Positions 26,303 through 39,295 of a stretch of DNA of 64,000 nt are shown here, in pieces; within the stretch, counting starts at the first letter, position 1, and the number at the start of each line of letters is the position of its first letter. Under the pieces are notes generated by a model. The model saw only the letters and a program-made list of their open reading frames with translations, did not search any database and was not told the DNA's origin. The position numbers were made by a program, and so were the translations under genes. Source of the stretch: Aphrophora alni (taxonomy: Eukaryota > Arthropoda > Insecta > Hemiptera > Aphrophoridae); the NCBI GenBank assembly GCA_963513935.1, contig OY740769.1, positions 35,243,120 through 35,307,119 of the forward strand, given 5' to 3'.

Positions 26303-29227
26303 TAGTTTATATGAATGTGTGTAGTATTATGACTACTATTTACCGACGTGTTAAGTAATGTAAAATATCCGATTTGAGTGTGAGCATATGCTAGAGTTTA
26401 ATGTCTATGTATGTAATTGTGTGTGTAAGCAGGAGTGATAAATTATTTTAATTTGCATGAAACTTTATTATTAAAATAGGTTTTATTTCAATATCTTATG
26501 TTTTGATAAACTGTTTATATAGAAATAGTAACAGGTTGCCTTTATTTAAGGAGAACAATTAGTTTCTAGTAATGTTCTAGATTTAATGTATTAAGTCGGA
26601 GCTTCAACTTATTAGTGAAGTTTTTGATAATTTTAAAATAATTTGTCTTTTACTCAAATAGTGTTTACCTCAGGATGTTATGGCTATTCTTCCATGTATT
26701 TAAAAAGCAAAGATAAAAACTAAATGTTTTGATTCTTCTACGTATATTTAATCTTCACTTCATTTTTGTTATTAATGTACGTTATTTGTTATCAAAACTC
26801 GGATCTACAATCTATATTTATTATAAATTCAATAAGTCAAAACATATTAATTTTCAATGATACATTTTCAAATAACATATCGACTAATTTAACATTAAAA
26901 AGATATTAGTTTTAGAGATATTTCCTTCTCTTTTTAATGCACAGTTGCTAATATATAGAGAAGTATTTTGATGGGAGAAAATCGATGTTGAGATCATCGC
27001 TGACGTACCTGTGGGCAACTACACTAAACAAATGTGTTTACAAAATGTCTCTGTTATCATGCAGATTTCTAATTGTCGCGCCAGTACTATTATAAATGAG
27101 CATCTAAGGGTCACCCTTTTTTTTGTTTTGTAGCACACAAGATGAATTAGAGACGAATTAAGCTTTTAATGTGTAAAAAGACACTCTATATTATGAAGAA
27201 AAAACACACTTTGTTAGTCTCAAACGATTTTCAAAGAGATATTTCTTTGACAAATCAACATTGTTTTTTTAACCGGTGAAAATCAGTTCAACCGGTTTCG
27301 TTTTAGAATCGATCACATTTTAGTTACATATCTGGTCGTAGAAGTTACATGATTTTTAATTTCATACATAGACATAGTATACACATATTTATGTTGTAAG
27401 TAAAACAATGTACGTCAATGTTGTAGAGAAAATATCCGTTTAAAAGTATTTACAAAACTATGCTTGTGAGTATTTAAATATTTTAAGGAGAAATTTCATT
27501 TATGTTACATATATTTACAAATATCCGATTTTAAAATCTCTAAAATAATTTCGGCAAGAAGTACCTAATACCACAATAATCATTTTGAGACAGCAAGCTA
27601 TAATGTCAATATTCTATTTTATACAGATATATGATGAAGTATAATGTGAGGGAATATACTGGGACTGCCCACCGCAATGTGGTAAACCATGCAATGTCTC
27701 CTTTGTGGATAATAAATTTAGAATTTTGGCAGATAGTCATCACAGAGGGGGAGATATATAGGGAGCGATATTCATCCCCCACAACAACACCACGCCTTTA
27801 TTCACGACGATGTTTCTATTAAAATAAGAAGTTCTTCAAGACGAATTATAAAGATTAAATATATTTATTCCATCAGAAGTTACACGTTATTGTTAAAAGA
27901 TTGTCTATAGGTAATAAATGCTTCCAATATCTAAACAGGTTACGTACGAGAATAATATTTAAGAGTGAGCTCTGTAAGTCTAACCAAAAACATTAATCTT
28001 TGATTCAAAAGTTTTCGGTGTTTTTAGCTCTAATTTAGCCGCAACACATAATAAAACAAATTACAAGCTTAATAAGAACTGGGTGCTAGTAGTAGTACTA
28101 GAAATCGGCTTTTATTTTAGGCAGGATAACATAATATCCACTTTCTGATCGTACAATGTTAGATTACTTGCTATTGTTTTAAATAATATGTTGTTGGATT
28201 TTTCTCTCCTAAAATTTACTTGAATTGGATATGGATATCCCAAAAGCTTATTCTTTTGCATTCATTTCATCAAAATATAGAGGAGCCACCTTTTAGCAAT
28301 TTAAACAAAATCTACCCTTATTTTATTTCACTTAAAAAGGGCTCCATTTACAATCTTTCGTTGCAGGCGACATATATGTATTTTGTTATCACTTGTATGT
28401 TTCTTGTTTACATCACTTGCCTATATAACAGTAATTCCTACAACTATTTGAAATATATAGTTTTCAAGTATCATCAACATTTTCAAATAACATTTCATGG
28501 TTACAAAATTAGTTTCGACATTTCAAAATAATCCTTAACTTGAAGTATATTATTATTATTATATTATTAAATCCAGTGACGAATTATTCATAAAATGGTA
28601 TTTTTTAATATATATATATATAATGTCTCAAAACTAATAAAAATTTTTTTTTTATAACTTGTTATATAAATGTAATTAAATTCTTGGAATAATAATGATA
28701 CTGTATTTTTACCTCTTAATGTGGACAATATATTTTCATTTAAATAAAATATCTCTTTCTGGGAACAAGTCATTAGCAATTATCGTCATAGTGTATTGTA
28801 TTTTTTAAATGTTCCTAATATATATTTCTATTAGATAACATTTAAAATTACGAAAATAGACGTCAAATAGTACTAAAAATCGTTTTAAATACTATATAAA
28901 CACATTTTATTTGCATTTAATACTGTAAGAAATAAATATTAATATTATTAAAAAATCAAATTTATGTACTAAATACAATGTTTAGACATATATCGTATTT
29001 TCGAAGATGATGAAAATATTACTTTAAAAGAGAGAGAGAGAAAAATTATTGTAACTATTGATGTACACTAAGTTATATTATACATGCCAATTAAATACAT
29101 AAATTTATTTATGTTTATATTGCCAAAACTGCGAAAAATATTTCTATATACGGTATTAGAAAAGACATACTATCTACAAGTTAAACGTTCATTCGCATGG
29201 AAACTGATAGCTTTATGCGGTCCTACT
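26303..29227. other. AT-rich DNA, no gene seen
   Basis: A slightly GC-richer patch at about 27640-27820 contains a 63-codon plus frame with no recognisable family. The frame at 28220-28531 is hydrophobic in its middle, but it has no homologue known to me and is AT-driven. Confidence 0.4.
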
Positions 29228-29275
29228 ATCTGGCTCCTTCCCAAAGCTACGAGTGATGTATTGGATACAAAAGGG
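29228..29275 (+). repeat. Dispersed repeat F1, short fragment
   Basis: The fragment ctggctccttcccaaagct...gtgatgtattgg...aaaagg aligns with the F1 copy at about 47790-47840. Nothing of F1 is evident beyond it. Confidence 0.5.
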
Positions 29276-31231
29276 CTGCTCACTTAAAGAAGACAAATAA
29301 ATATTACACAGTTTAGACAACCTAGTTTAGGAAAGATTTATTATAAGTTCTGATTTTTAATTACTTTGAAGAAACAATCAACTCTACCTTTACAAAATAT
29401 CATCGCTGCATTAGTGTGCTACATTTAAATGGTAATCTACATCAGTACATAATTTTGTTTCTTTTCAAATTTCAATACTGCATAACTCACCTGGATTTAA
29501 TAGGTGTTCTAAATATTATCTTTTGATGATCTGATGTTCCTTCCTGGAGATTGTGGTACTTCAAATTTTTAATTTAAACGTTTTCATTTCATATATAAAC
29601 CAAAACCACGCTAAAAACAAAAACAGGGTAAAGTAAAAAGAGCACAAACTTTTTCACATCAATATATATTTATTAACCATATTTATTAACACAACTATAT
29701 TTATTAACCATGTTTATAATTTAGGGCGGGAAAATGGCATAAGATAATTTAGCCATAATGATGTTGAACAAGATAAGTTAATATTTATTCTCTTAGAGCC
29801 CAAACAAATTGAGTCTTTAAAACACTGGAACCATTAGAGTATTTTCCTAATGATTGAAAAAACATAATCTACTTACAGTTATAAATCTTGTTTTAAAATA
29901 AATAATCTAAAGATTATTATTGTTTTTTTATTTATTTAATCTTTTACAGAGTTGTTTTCCTTTTTGTTTGAGTACTCTTGAACTGGTATTTTTATTTTAA
30001 TGGCAAAGCCATAACTTTTAATTTTCTGTTATAGTTTTATTTAGTAAAATAAATAAATAAAATACGCTCTTTGAGTATTTCAGGGTTATGTGGTTTTTAT
30101 TTTTTGTTATTTTTTTCATCATTATTATTATTATTATTTTTTTTTTACAAAGTTATGATATTTTTGTCTTTAAACAACAACGAATTGAAAATCAAAGAAG
30201 TATGACCATTTTAATTGTTTTTTTTTTTATATCAGGGCCTATTTTCGCATAACAGTATCTTCTAGATTATTCTTTTATTTGTAATAAAAATTATCGTTCC
30301 ATAAAACCAAAATAAAAATTTATAATCCTCAAACTACCTCTAATTTTTTTATTTAACTTTGATAACACGCTGTTTCTAAAGTTTTACTTAAAACATTCAT
30401 GCTTGGAATTTGTCATTTAAAATATAAAAATCAATGCGACAATTGATGGTCAAATATCTGTAATTTATCTAAAATAACTCAAATATCAATGACAACTACA
30501 AGCTTGAACGAAACAATCTACTTTCACTTGTTTAAAAATTATGTGCCAATGAATCAACATAATAAGAACTTAGCACTTGATTTGTGGAACAAAGTTTGTG
30601 TAAATGTAACAATTGAATATGATTACTTATTCATTGCAACATCATTCTTGTTGTTGATTTTCTGTTGTAGATTTCGGAATATTTAAATGATCTATTGAAT
30701 CTTTAAATTACGTCTTTTAGTTTCAATTTATCGCAGTTTTTTTTTCAGATTTGAGTGTCTATTGTTTTGTCGGTTTTGTTTTTCTATTTATGTAATGCAC
30801 ATCAACTAATAAATAACATGAAAATCACAATAACGGAGACGAAATAAATAGTACAATAATGTTTTGAAAATCTGTTAGAAGTTATTCTTGGTTTAGTTTT
30901 ATTTTGTTGTTTGTTTCGTTTGGTGTTGTGTTTTTTACATAAAATTTATAAAGTCAATTTTATGACTGAAGTTGCGGCACGAATAGTGTGATCTGTGTAT
31001 ATGAGTTTACTGTAAATGTTGCTTGTACAATGTCTTCTTCAATTTTTCATTTTGTTATTTCACATTTTTCACGGTACGAGTTGGCAACCTTAATAAGAAC
31101 CGCCTTTCCTGTGTTATTTTCAAACTATCGCTACATCTTTCTCCCTCTATACGTAACAAGGTCAAACCGTCTAAGAACCAGTAATTGTTTTAAAGTATTC
31201 TAGAAGATTGATATAAAAATACTGAAGAGAC
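29276..31231. other. AT-rich DNA, no gene seen
   Basis: There are oligo-T and ATT runs near 30120-30150. Frames at 30489 and 30988 are unremarkable. Confidence 0.4.
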
Positions 31232-31247
31232 AAACATATCTGTCTAC

Positions 31248-31285
<38 letters not shown>

Positions 31286-31305
31286 ATAAAGTAGACAGAC
31301 ATGTT
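31232..31305. repeat. Foldback: inverted arms around a (TTA)n loop
   Basis: The arm aaacatatctgtctacttta (from 31232) is the inverse complement, with one mismatch, of taaagtagacagacatgttt (ending about 31305). Between them is a TTA trinucleotide array. The layout is the same as the foldback at 14436-14525, but the sequence and repeat unit differ. Confidence 0.85.
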
Positions 31306-32726
31306 TATAAATATATATATAAAGTACTTCGTTAAAATTAAAAAGAGTAACATAATTCGCGATTTTCAATTGTAGCAGTTGAAGTTCATATTAAAATGTT
31401 CTTACATATTTTATAAACGGTATTGTCTTTTCTTTAAAATCCATTTGTTCTGATGACAACGGTTCATTTATGTCGTTTGTTCTCACTATGCAACCCGTGA
31501 AATGTAAAAACTGACCCGACAAAACTACATAAAGAAGATGTGTTTAATGAATGAAGGAATTCCTTCAAACATTTTTTTTATTATTTAGTGACGTGTTTAT
31601 ACTCTTACCTAGAACAGAAGAAAGAGAATGCTATTATTAATTTAATATTGGTAAAATATAATTTTAAAGTTAAAACTATATTGGTGAAAACCGAACACAA
31701 ATTTGTACAATTTACATAAGATATAAAAAACTGCTTAGAACCTAAAAGTAGAAGTGTTGTTTTTAAGTCTGTAAGGAAACCCCTATACTGTTGTGTAGTA
31801 AAATACTATTCAATTCAATTTTGGGAATTCACTATGCGGAAATAAATTCAGTATCTGTAACAAATATTTTTAATCTAAACCATCCTAATATTTGTCAAAT
31901 ATCAGAAGTGCCAAAGGACTATTAACTAATTCTCAACAAGCCGTTTCAAATTTTGAACAAATTTATATTCAAAGTTCAGAATAGCATAAATATTACAAAA
32001 ACCGTAAATCTTTGCGTAGTTTTTAGACAAAGTGTATGGCGAATTAACCGAATTATTTTAAAAAAAATGGTGGTTTCTATTTTAATGATTCACTGACAAT
32101 TGCAAATCAGAAATGAATGATACGAATGCTTACATGGAGAATAATTTAACTCTATTTATTTTTTCTTCGACTCTATATTTCAAGTAGAATGTGATGGAGG
32201 GAGAGGGTGGTTATTATATATTTTAAATCTTAATTATTTTGTTTGGTAAAGTCCTTGTTTATTCACATCAATAACAATAAATGTGTAACATAACATCTTC
32301 TAGTCTGTCTAAAAATCATATTTGTCATCTATAAAGGGTGAAACATAGATTTTAAAAATTAGTTCATCTCTATTTGTCAGCAAAAATAGAAATAAATAAA
32401 GCGACACAATGTGTCTCTGATTTTGAAAAAGAATCAAGAAAAAAATAATAATTTTCTCAAGTTATGAAATAAATTGTGTACTAACTTATTTATAGAACAG
32501 TACAATTAAATAATGAAGTAAAGCACAATTTTATTTTAAATTGTTTAATCAAATGTTCATATACACAACTTTTCCTCCATATCTAACAATTATAAGTAAT
32601 TGAGTTTAAGAAAATAAAAAAGAGACAAACACCCTCTTCTTTTATTGCTTCCAAGTCATTGTAATTCTATCTACTTTCTTAATCAATATTCGCTAAACAA
32701 TCCTTTATCAACACTGTAAATTTCTG
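31306..32726. other. AT-rich DNA, no gene seen
   Basis: No frame or motif of interest was found. The last about 60 bases may be related to a stretch before F4 copy 2. Confidence 0.4.
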
Positions 32727-32800
32727 CCCCCCCCGCCACGGAGATAAATAGGCAATATACTAACCGATAAATCCAAAATAATATCATTGGGGGCGGGGGG
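32727..32800. repeat. GC hairpin: C8-GCC ... GGCG6
   Basis: The run ccccccccgcc (32727-32737) faces gggggcgggggg (32789-32800) across about 51 bases. Nine bases (32729-32737 with 32792-32800) pair perfectly. In DNA this AT-rich a pure G:C stem is conspicuous. The intervening string ggcaatatactaaccgataaatccaaaa is related to a string near 60854-60886 that lies before F4 copy 2, which lacks both the C and the G runs (only short blocks are quoted here). Confidence 0.8.
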
Positions 32801-33239
32801 AGGTTGATAGCCTCATGATTATTAGAAGTAATATTTTAATTTTTATATACATATATTGAACACTGAACACGTGTATTATATTTTACATATTTATGTACAA
32901 TATTGTATTTTAAACTTCATTGTTTGAAAGCATGCTACGGTTTTTTCCTCTACAAAAAGACATCTTCAGGCTTTGCAAATTAACATATTAATCAGAATTA
33001 ACTCCACCACTAAAACACACTGTTTAACATGAAATATGATTCACAACTGTCAAAGACTAAATCATGTTGAGGGATGGTTACATATTACTGCGGTGGTAAA
33101 GATTATAATATATTTGTTAAAGAAACGACTTGAGCCTTGAAAGGTATTTTTACAAAATATACTTACATATAGTTTGGCTAACGGATCATGTAATTTCATT
33201 GATTACATAAATTATTTTTCCTGTTTCCAATGTAATAAA

Positions 33240-34110
33240 TGTAGTTATTGGGCTAAAAAAAATCATATATTTATATACTTTTATGTAATTACAATATTTA
33301 TATTTCATTCGTAATAAAAGGAATTGTATGTTTTGTTAAAAGCCTACCTTGACAAGTGCTTGTCTTAATACAATAGTTCTATATAAAGTGAAAACACCCT
33401 AATCCTGTTCTTCCATAGTGGATAACACCAAATGAGAATATATTGCGCTGTTGCCAAATTACTCCGTCCTTCTCTAATGCTTTCGTACAAAAACGTAGAA
33501 TTTAGTACTATGGAAGGGCTATTTATCTTGTCTTTTTGTAGTGTCCCAGCTCCTCGCATTCCGGTAAAACGTGAAGGAAATGTTGATAACACGGTTGAAT
33601 GTATTTCTGCATGCAAGACGTAGGTCTACTTATTTGTTGAATAGTGAGAGATGGTTATTCTAGGAAGTTGAGACGTTTTTATTGGAAACCAATTATTAGT
33701 TGTTTGCTAATAGTAAGCTTCTATTATAAAATAGAAAACTATTTAGTGTGTAGGCAAACTTAGACTTTTTTTTTAAATAATTTAAAACTAATTACTGTAG
33801 TAAAGCGTTCAAAAGTCTCTCAAATATACTTTACTTCTCATAAAAACTTTCTTCAAATTTGATTATGTTGATGGTGGTTCAGTACCGTACATGTAGCACT
33901 TAATAACTAAATAAGGCTGCCTCTTCCTATTTAGTGACACTAAGAAACTGTAGTTACATCATCGTGAATAAAATAGCGTTATTTGAACACAAAACACACT
34001 TTACTAGTAAATAAATAAAAAAATATCCAAACGTATTTAGTACGAAAATCATAGATTCAGTTGAGAATATATGAGGATAATACACGGGAAAAAACTTATA
34101 TTCATGGAAA
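33240..34110 (+). repeat. Dispersed repeat F4, copy 1 (about 0.9-1.4 kb)
   Basis: The copy aligns with 61395-62510 in the same orientation. Shared blocks include gttaaaagcctaccttgaca, gtagaatttagtact, tatttatcttgtctttttgt, agtgtcccagct, ttccggtaaaacgtgaa and gataatacacggg at the far end. Overlapping frames on both strands (33365-33616 minus, 33432-33623 plus) span the best block. The minus frame also exists in copy 2, but with many replacements and no known domain, so coding is doubtful. A short block near 32740-32780 may be the true start. Confidence 0.7.
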
Positions 34111-34529
34111 ATAATTGAAGCCTCATATATAAAGCTAACAGAATACCTTACCAGACGAACGACTATAAACTGATGCCGTTATTGCTTTCGGTAATATAAG
34201 TCAAAATAAATATTCACCTAATTTATAGACAGCTTATATTTTGGTGTTTCAATCCCCTCAAAAATTGTTACATGTTCATGAGATGAACTCCTAATAGAGG
34301 ATACAAAATGTTCTTTACCCCGATAAAACTATAAGGCACACAACCGTTGATTCAAAACCTCTCTTACTTAGTTGACCTGTATATGGTTACGGTTCACTTG
34401 ATGTTTGTTATTTCATGTGTTCTTTCTGTGATGTTTGTTTTATCCACAAGTTTTAATATGTCTTAGTTATTAGGACCGTACGGGTCTTATTTTTATTTTT
34501 TTAAATGTCAGTTTTAATTTACATTATGG

Positions 34530-34640
34530 CCCTCAGCGCTTATGCTACGTTCACACTTTTTATATTTTTTTCATATTCTAAGTTTATCACTTGATAATGG
34601 TAGTAGATATATACTCTAGTTTATTTTTCTTATTTATAAT
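34530..34640 (+). repeat. Dispersed repeat F5, copy 1 (weak)
   Basis: The pieces ttatggccct, then tatttttttcat, then tctaagtttatcac, match ttatggccct, atattttcat and tctacgtttatcat at 59249-59306. The spacing is similar. The perfect hairpin of the second copy is not preserved here. Confidence 0.4.
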
Positions 34641-37114
34641 GTTCTAAACAGTAATGGCAACTTAATATTTTACGACCACCTACAATATTCTTATAGTATT
34701 TCATTAATTATAGATATTAAGGAAGATAAGTAATATAAATAACAACCAGCAACTCGGAAGCTCTCTACGGTTATTTAAAAGAAGTGATTTTCCGTTACTA
34801 GCTGTTATTCTTCGTGGGTTACATATGAACCCTTAAATAATAGTGGATTAGCTCTAGTGTCGTCACGTTTAATGTATGTATCATTTGGTTTACATGGAGT
34901 GATTAGATATGCAAATTGCCTGTCCTTGTTGGTACAGAGGAAACATCGCTGCAAATTACAAGGTAGGCTGTGTAATTCTGAGGTTACATTTGCATAGGCA
35001 TATATCTGCATTAATTATTCATAAAAATTCAGTTATTAAAAAGATAACATGCCTGTCAAACAATTTGAAAATACTCTACATAAGAATTTTTACAATTACG
35101 CCAAAAATTCTATGTTAAAAGATTTTTCTTTCAATTTCCGTTTTTAATACTGTACGCATCTAAAAGAATCACTACACACTTTCAATCCAAACCCTGGGTA
35201 GTCCGACGGGTTCAAAACACGGGTTGAAAGGTAATAAATTTAATGGTACAAACAATTAAAAATCAAAATCATTTATAATTTAAACAGTTTCATAAGACTT
35301 AACTGACTATACTCAAATACAAAAATGAGTTATTTGTATGTGTTGATTTTTATAAAAGTAATTTAACTAACGACTTAAAATTGTTTCAAATTACATATTG
35401 TATCTTTTAGTTTTCCTCTAAAATTGGATATAAATTACGTATAAACTTAAGTTAACTATACACTGGTTGGATAGTAATCTATCAGTGGTGGAGTTCAATT
35501 TATATTGCTTTCTGATATTTACGATGGTACTATTGAAAGTAAAATCACAGTGTAAAGCATTTAACCTACATTAGTTCTCAATGTTGATGTGTTTCCTTCA
35601 TGTGTGTACATTAATTGAAATATTGTTTACTGTTTATAAAAATACTTTAACAGTACAGATTAAATTTGGGTTCCTATAAAAATAATGTTGGTCACATATA
35701 TGGGTGAACGTTTTGTTAAGGTTTTGTGTTCCAGACAGAATAGCAAGTTCAGTAGCAAAATCTGTTTTATTGCAAATGATGACATCAATTAAATGAGTTA
35801 TTTCAGAAATCACATCAGAAAATGTTTCCCTTTTTTGAAATAATACAGAGTACTGCAACTAATAAAATAAAATATATTTCTTTATAATCCAGTTTACCTT
35901 TCAATAATTGTATTTTAAATTTGTAATCTCGTTTATTACATATTTTATATTATTCTTTTTTAATTTTTTAATTGTGTGTCTTATAGTTTTTTTTTGCTAA
36001 ATACGTCTATAAAATCAAAACTTGAAAATTAATGTTTCGTTTTTGACTTGATTTAAAACAAAATCGTCAACCTAAGCTCATCCAACACATTTTAATTATA
36101 GTGGGTATACTACAAGTTGTAGTGAACTAAACTGCGATTGGTTACTAAAGTTATCATTAAGACGAAAGTAAATCGATGTACTGAGCACACACTACTCGTT
36201 TAAAACCCGTCTTGAATATTGATACACCACGAAGAATTACAAAAGTCTTTCTGAAATCACCTTTAAATTAGGTTGTTAACTATATATAATCTTTGTTGCT
36301 TAAGCAATAAAAATATTTGGACGTTGTATAATGACTTTTATGCAATTTGTTCTAATTCGAACCGTAAGGATTTAAAGAGTAATCATTTATTTTTAAATAA
36401 TGGATCCCGAATTGTAATCACATTCTAGAAGTGAAATGATACTCTAAAAGAATAGCTCAAAATTGGCATGAGTAATTCTGATCAAATTTTAATAAAAAAA
36501 TAGAGATTTGTGATAGCATATAAAAACATGTTCTGTGAATAAATTGGAAATTATCACAACGAATCAAAACCATTGTTCGGTTTTAAATAGAATTACGTAA
36601 GAACTACCATTTTAATTCAACTTGTTGTCATAATTTTTATTTTTTAAATATCTCCTTTTGTCCATAAAAAGACATATTTCTTTTTGTTTACTGATAGTTT
36701 ATTATTTGTGTCTTTTTTGGAGTAAAGAAATACTTTGCTTGCCAATGTTTCGTTCTTTGTTTTGTGTGTGAAAAGATTAGTTAGATTTTTATTCCTAGAT
36801 TCCTTTAAAACTATATGTGAACTGTGTTTCCTCATGTTTTATCATTTACTGACTCCTACCGAATGCCTTGGGTCGAAAATAATATCATGTAATTAAGTCT
36901 ATTAATTTAAATATTAAATAGTAGCTTATACATATATCAACTATAATTAATAACTTGTATGTTTAATTTTGAAAGTATTTCTTTTTATTACGTTTTTTTC
37001 ATAGAATATTTACAATAAAAATTCTGTAATTACACACATTGATTTGTAATAATTACAAAACTTAATGAGACAACAAAGCACTTTTTAGTTTTTCAAACAC
37101 AACACCGATGATTA
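34641..37114. other. AT-rich DNA, no gene seen
   Basis: A minor hairpin lies at 35179-35230 (ctttcaatcc against gggttgaaag, one mismatch). Minus frames at 35634-35858 and 36644-36835 are lysine- or asparagine-rich and not recognised. Confidence 0.4.
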
Positions 37115-37440
37115 AGTTCCATAAATCGTACAAGCTGTATGTATTTAGAAGTGAATTTGAATTTCCTTTATAATACACGTAAGACATCTTTGACAAACTA
37201 AGGAAGTAATTTCCTCAGGAACCATTGTGAAAGTAACGTGATTAAAATTCAGCTTATTGTTACGTCCCAGATTAATAATTTAGTTTTGCTTCAAGTGCAG
37301 TTACTTAGGCGGATGTAATATGAAACTCTTGTGAAGTTGGGTAATAGACTTCGCTGTCGTTGTAAGTGTAATATTAGGATGTGCACTTCTTTTAATCAAG
37401 GTGGGATAATTTTTTAAAAATAAAACAAGTCCGTAGTAAA
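37115..37440 (+). repeat. Dispersed repeat F3, copy C (partial)
   Basis: The F3 core is clear (catctttgacaaactaagga, gtaatttcctcagga, taatttagttttgcttcaag), followed by taatagacttcg and gtgcacttcttttaatcaag, which match copy D. The orientation is the same as the other F3 copies. Confidence 0.7.
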
Positions 37441-38589
37441 ATTCAAGAGTTATTGAAGTAACTTTGTTTTACTCCAGAAATTAATAAAATAAAGTTAGAA
37501 AAGTATCATCGTTCATAGTTCATTAATTGTGGAAACACTGAGTTTATTCTAAATTTGCAAACATAAACACTTTTTTCTACTTTGAATAATAATGTACAAG
37601 AGATGTTGGCACGTGAGAGTATCAAGATTGATACAGGGTTCAATTGAAATTACTAATGTATAACAATTTTTCAACAACTGCAATGAAGAAAAGTTGGTGA
37701 AAATCAGTCCTCAAATAAAACAAACACATTTTCCACAATAAAAACTGTATTAGTTCAATACAATAAATGATTAAGTCTCAATCATACTAAATCCTTTTGT
37801 TACTTGTACACAAAGTGTCCAGATATAGCAGCTTGTGGTTCGATGCCAGAAGGGTTTGGATGTAGTAACTTCAGACTGATGATGACTGATTCATTTAAAA
37901 ACCATCTTGTACAATTTAAAGTGTTTAATGTAGAAAAGTGTTATCTTTCACTAGATGACCTTTGTTTGATTAAAAAATAATCTCAAAACATAGGCTATCA
38001 CTGATTTGGTTGGAAAATTTTCTAATTTTGATCAAATATATTTGTTCTAGATGTGTGTACAAACCAAAAATAAATATTTTGAAATCATTTACAAAAATAC
38101 CACTTCTACGGGAAAGGACATATTTATATCTCAAGCGTGACAATTATAGTTTTGTGAAAGTTATAAAGTGATTGTTTATAAAAACATCTGTCATTGTCAT
38201 TCATATTGACTGATGGATATGTTAACAACTTGGGTTATCACTAAATTTATATTGTAATAAATATAACCATAAAAGTTTATTCCATTAACTATGAATAAAA
38301 CATTGTTAGTGGAAAAAATTCTAATGGCGATATTAAAAAGAGGTTGAGTATTTTTAAATTTATAAATGTTGTCTGCTAATAACCGCAAAACTACAAACTT
38401 TTAATTTCACTGAATTTATCACTAGTTAAAAAGTAAACTATAAGCAGATTGTCCATGGCACTTTTATTCCCTTGTACAGGAAAAGGGGAAAACTTATGAA
38501 TCTCATATGAAATGTTTTGAAATTGTATATTACAATATGAAATAATCAATTTGAAAAAAATATTTTAAACATTCAACAATGGTGGGAAC
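37441..38589. other. AT-rich DNA, no gene seen
   Basis: A string at 37836-37846 (ggttcgatgcc) resembles a tRNA B-box, but it has no A-box or cloverleaf around it. No other signal was found. Confidence 0.4.
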
Positions 38590-39295
38590 ATTTTTTATTC
38601 GACAGTATATAAAGTCACACCAACAAACAACATAGCAAACGGAAAATTATACTAGGTTGACCTGAATAAAATTGACATATTAGTAGTTTTAAAAATATAA
38701 TTTATTTAGGGTCAAAGAGATCCGAAATAGATACGTCCCATAAAACATTTTAACTTCGAATTCTTTCCCATGACAGCACTTTTTCATTGAATATATAGTG
38801 AAAGAGTAAAGCGATTGTTTAATCTTTATATAAATAAAAACACAAAGTTACATTTAATCCTGGCTAAAATATTAATTAAATATATTTGAAATAAAAATAT
38901 TACTCCTTTTAGAGTGTTCTATAAAGAAATACGTAAAACAATCGAGGTGACAGCCGGGCGTTATAAATCCCCTTACGCCTTTACATCCCAAATGGCCTAA
39001 CGAATATTTATGGGGTTTTCGCCACAATCTATTCTCTGGCATAGAAGGCCAAGTAGAATCCTTTTATTTTAGATTATTTTCAAATAACACCTTTATCAAA
39101 GATAGGTATGTGATAATATTACGGTTTGTTTATGGTTTTTGACATATATACATTTGTAATACAAATGGTAAGTCATCAGTAATTAGCATATTACCGAAAT
39201 TTACATTATAATATATTAAATCTTTAGTTATTTAACAAGACAAACAAAAAGTACATTATGAATATTACAATAATGCAGTTAATATTATTGTCTCC
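38590..39295 (+). repeat. Dispersed repeat F2, copy 2
   Basis: The copy aligns with 4140-4870. The sequence from attcgacagtatataaagtc through the atcgaggtgacag core and tggcatagaaggccaa to the attacaataatgcagttaat tail is collinear with copy 1. Frames are broken in this copy. Confidence 0.7.

Noticed and set aside
28220..28531. 103-codon frame with hydrophobic middle
   Set aside because: The composition is as expected from AT-rich DNA, with no family, splice context or second copy.
30988..31203. 71-codon frame in a slightly GC-richer patch
   Set aside because: It has no recognisable family, and the patch ends at the foldback.
37836..37846. tRNA B-box-like string ggttcgatgcc
   Set aside because: No A-box at the right distance, no acceptor stem and no anticodon arm could be folded.
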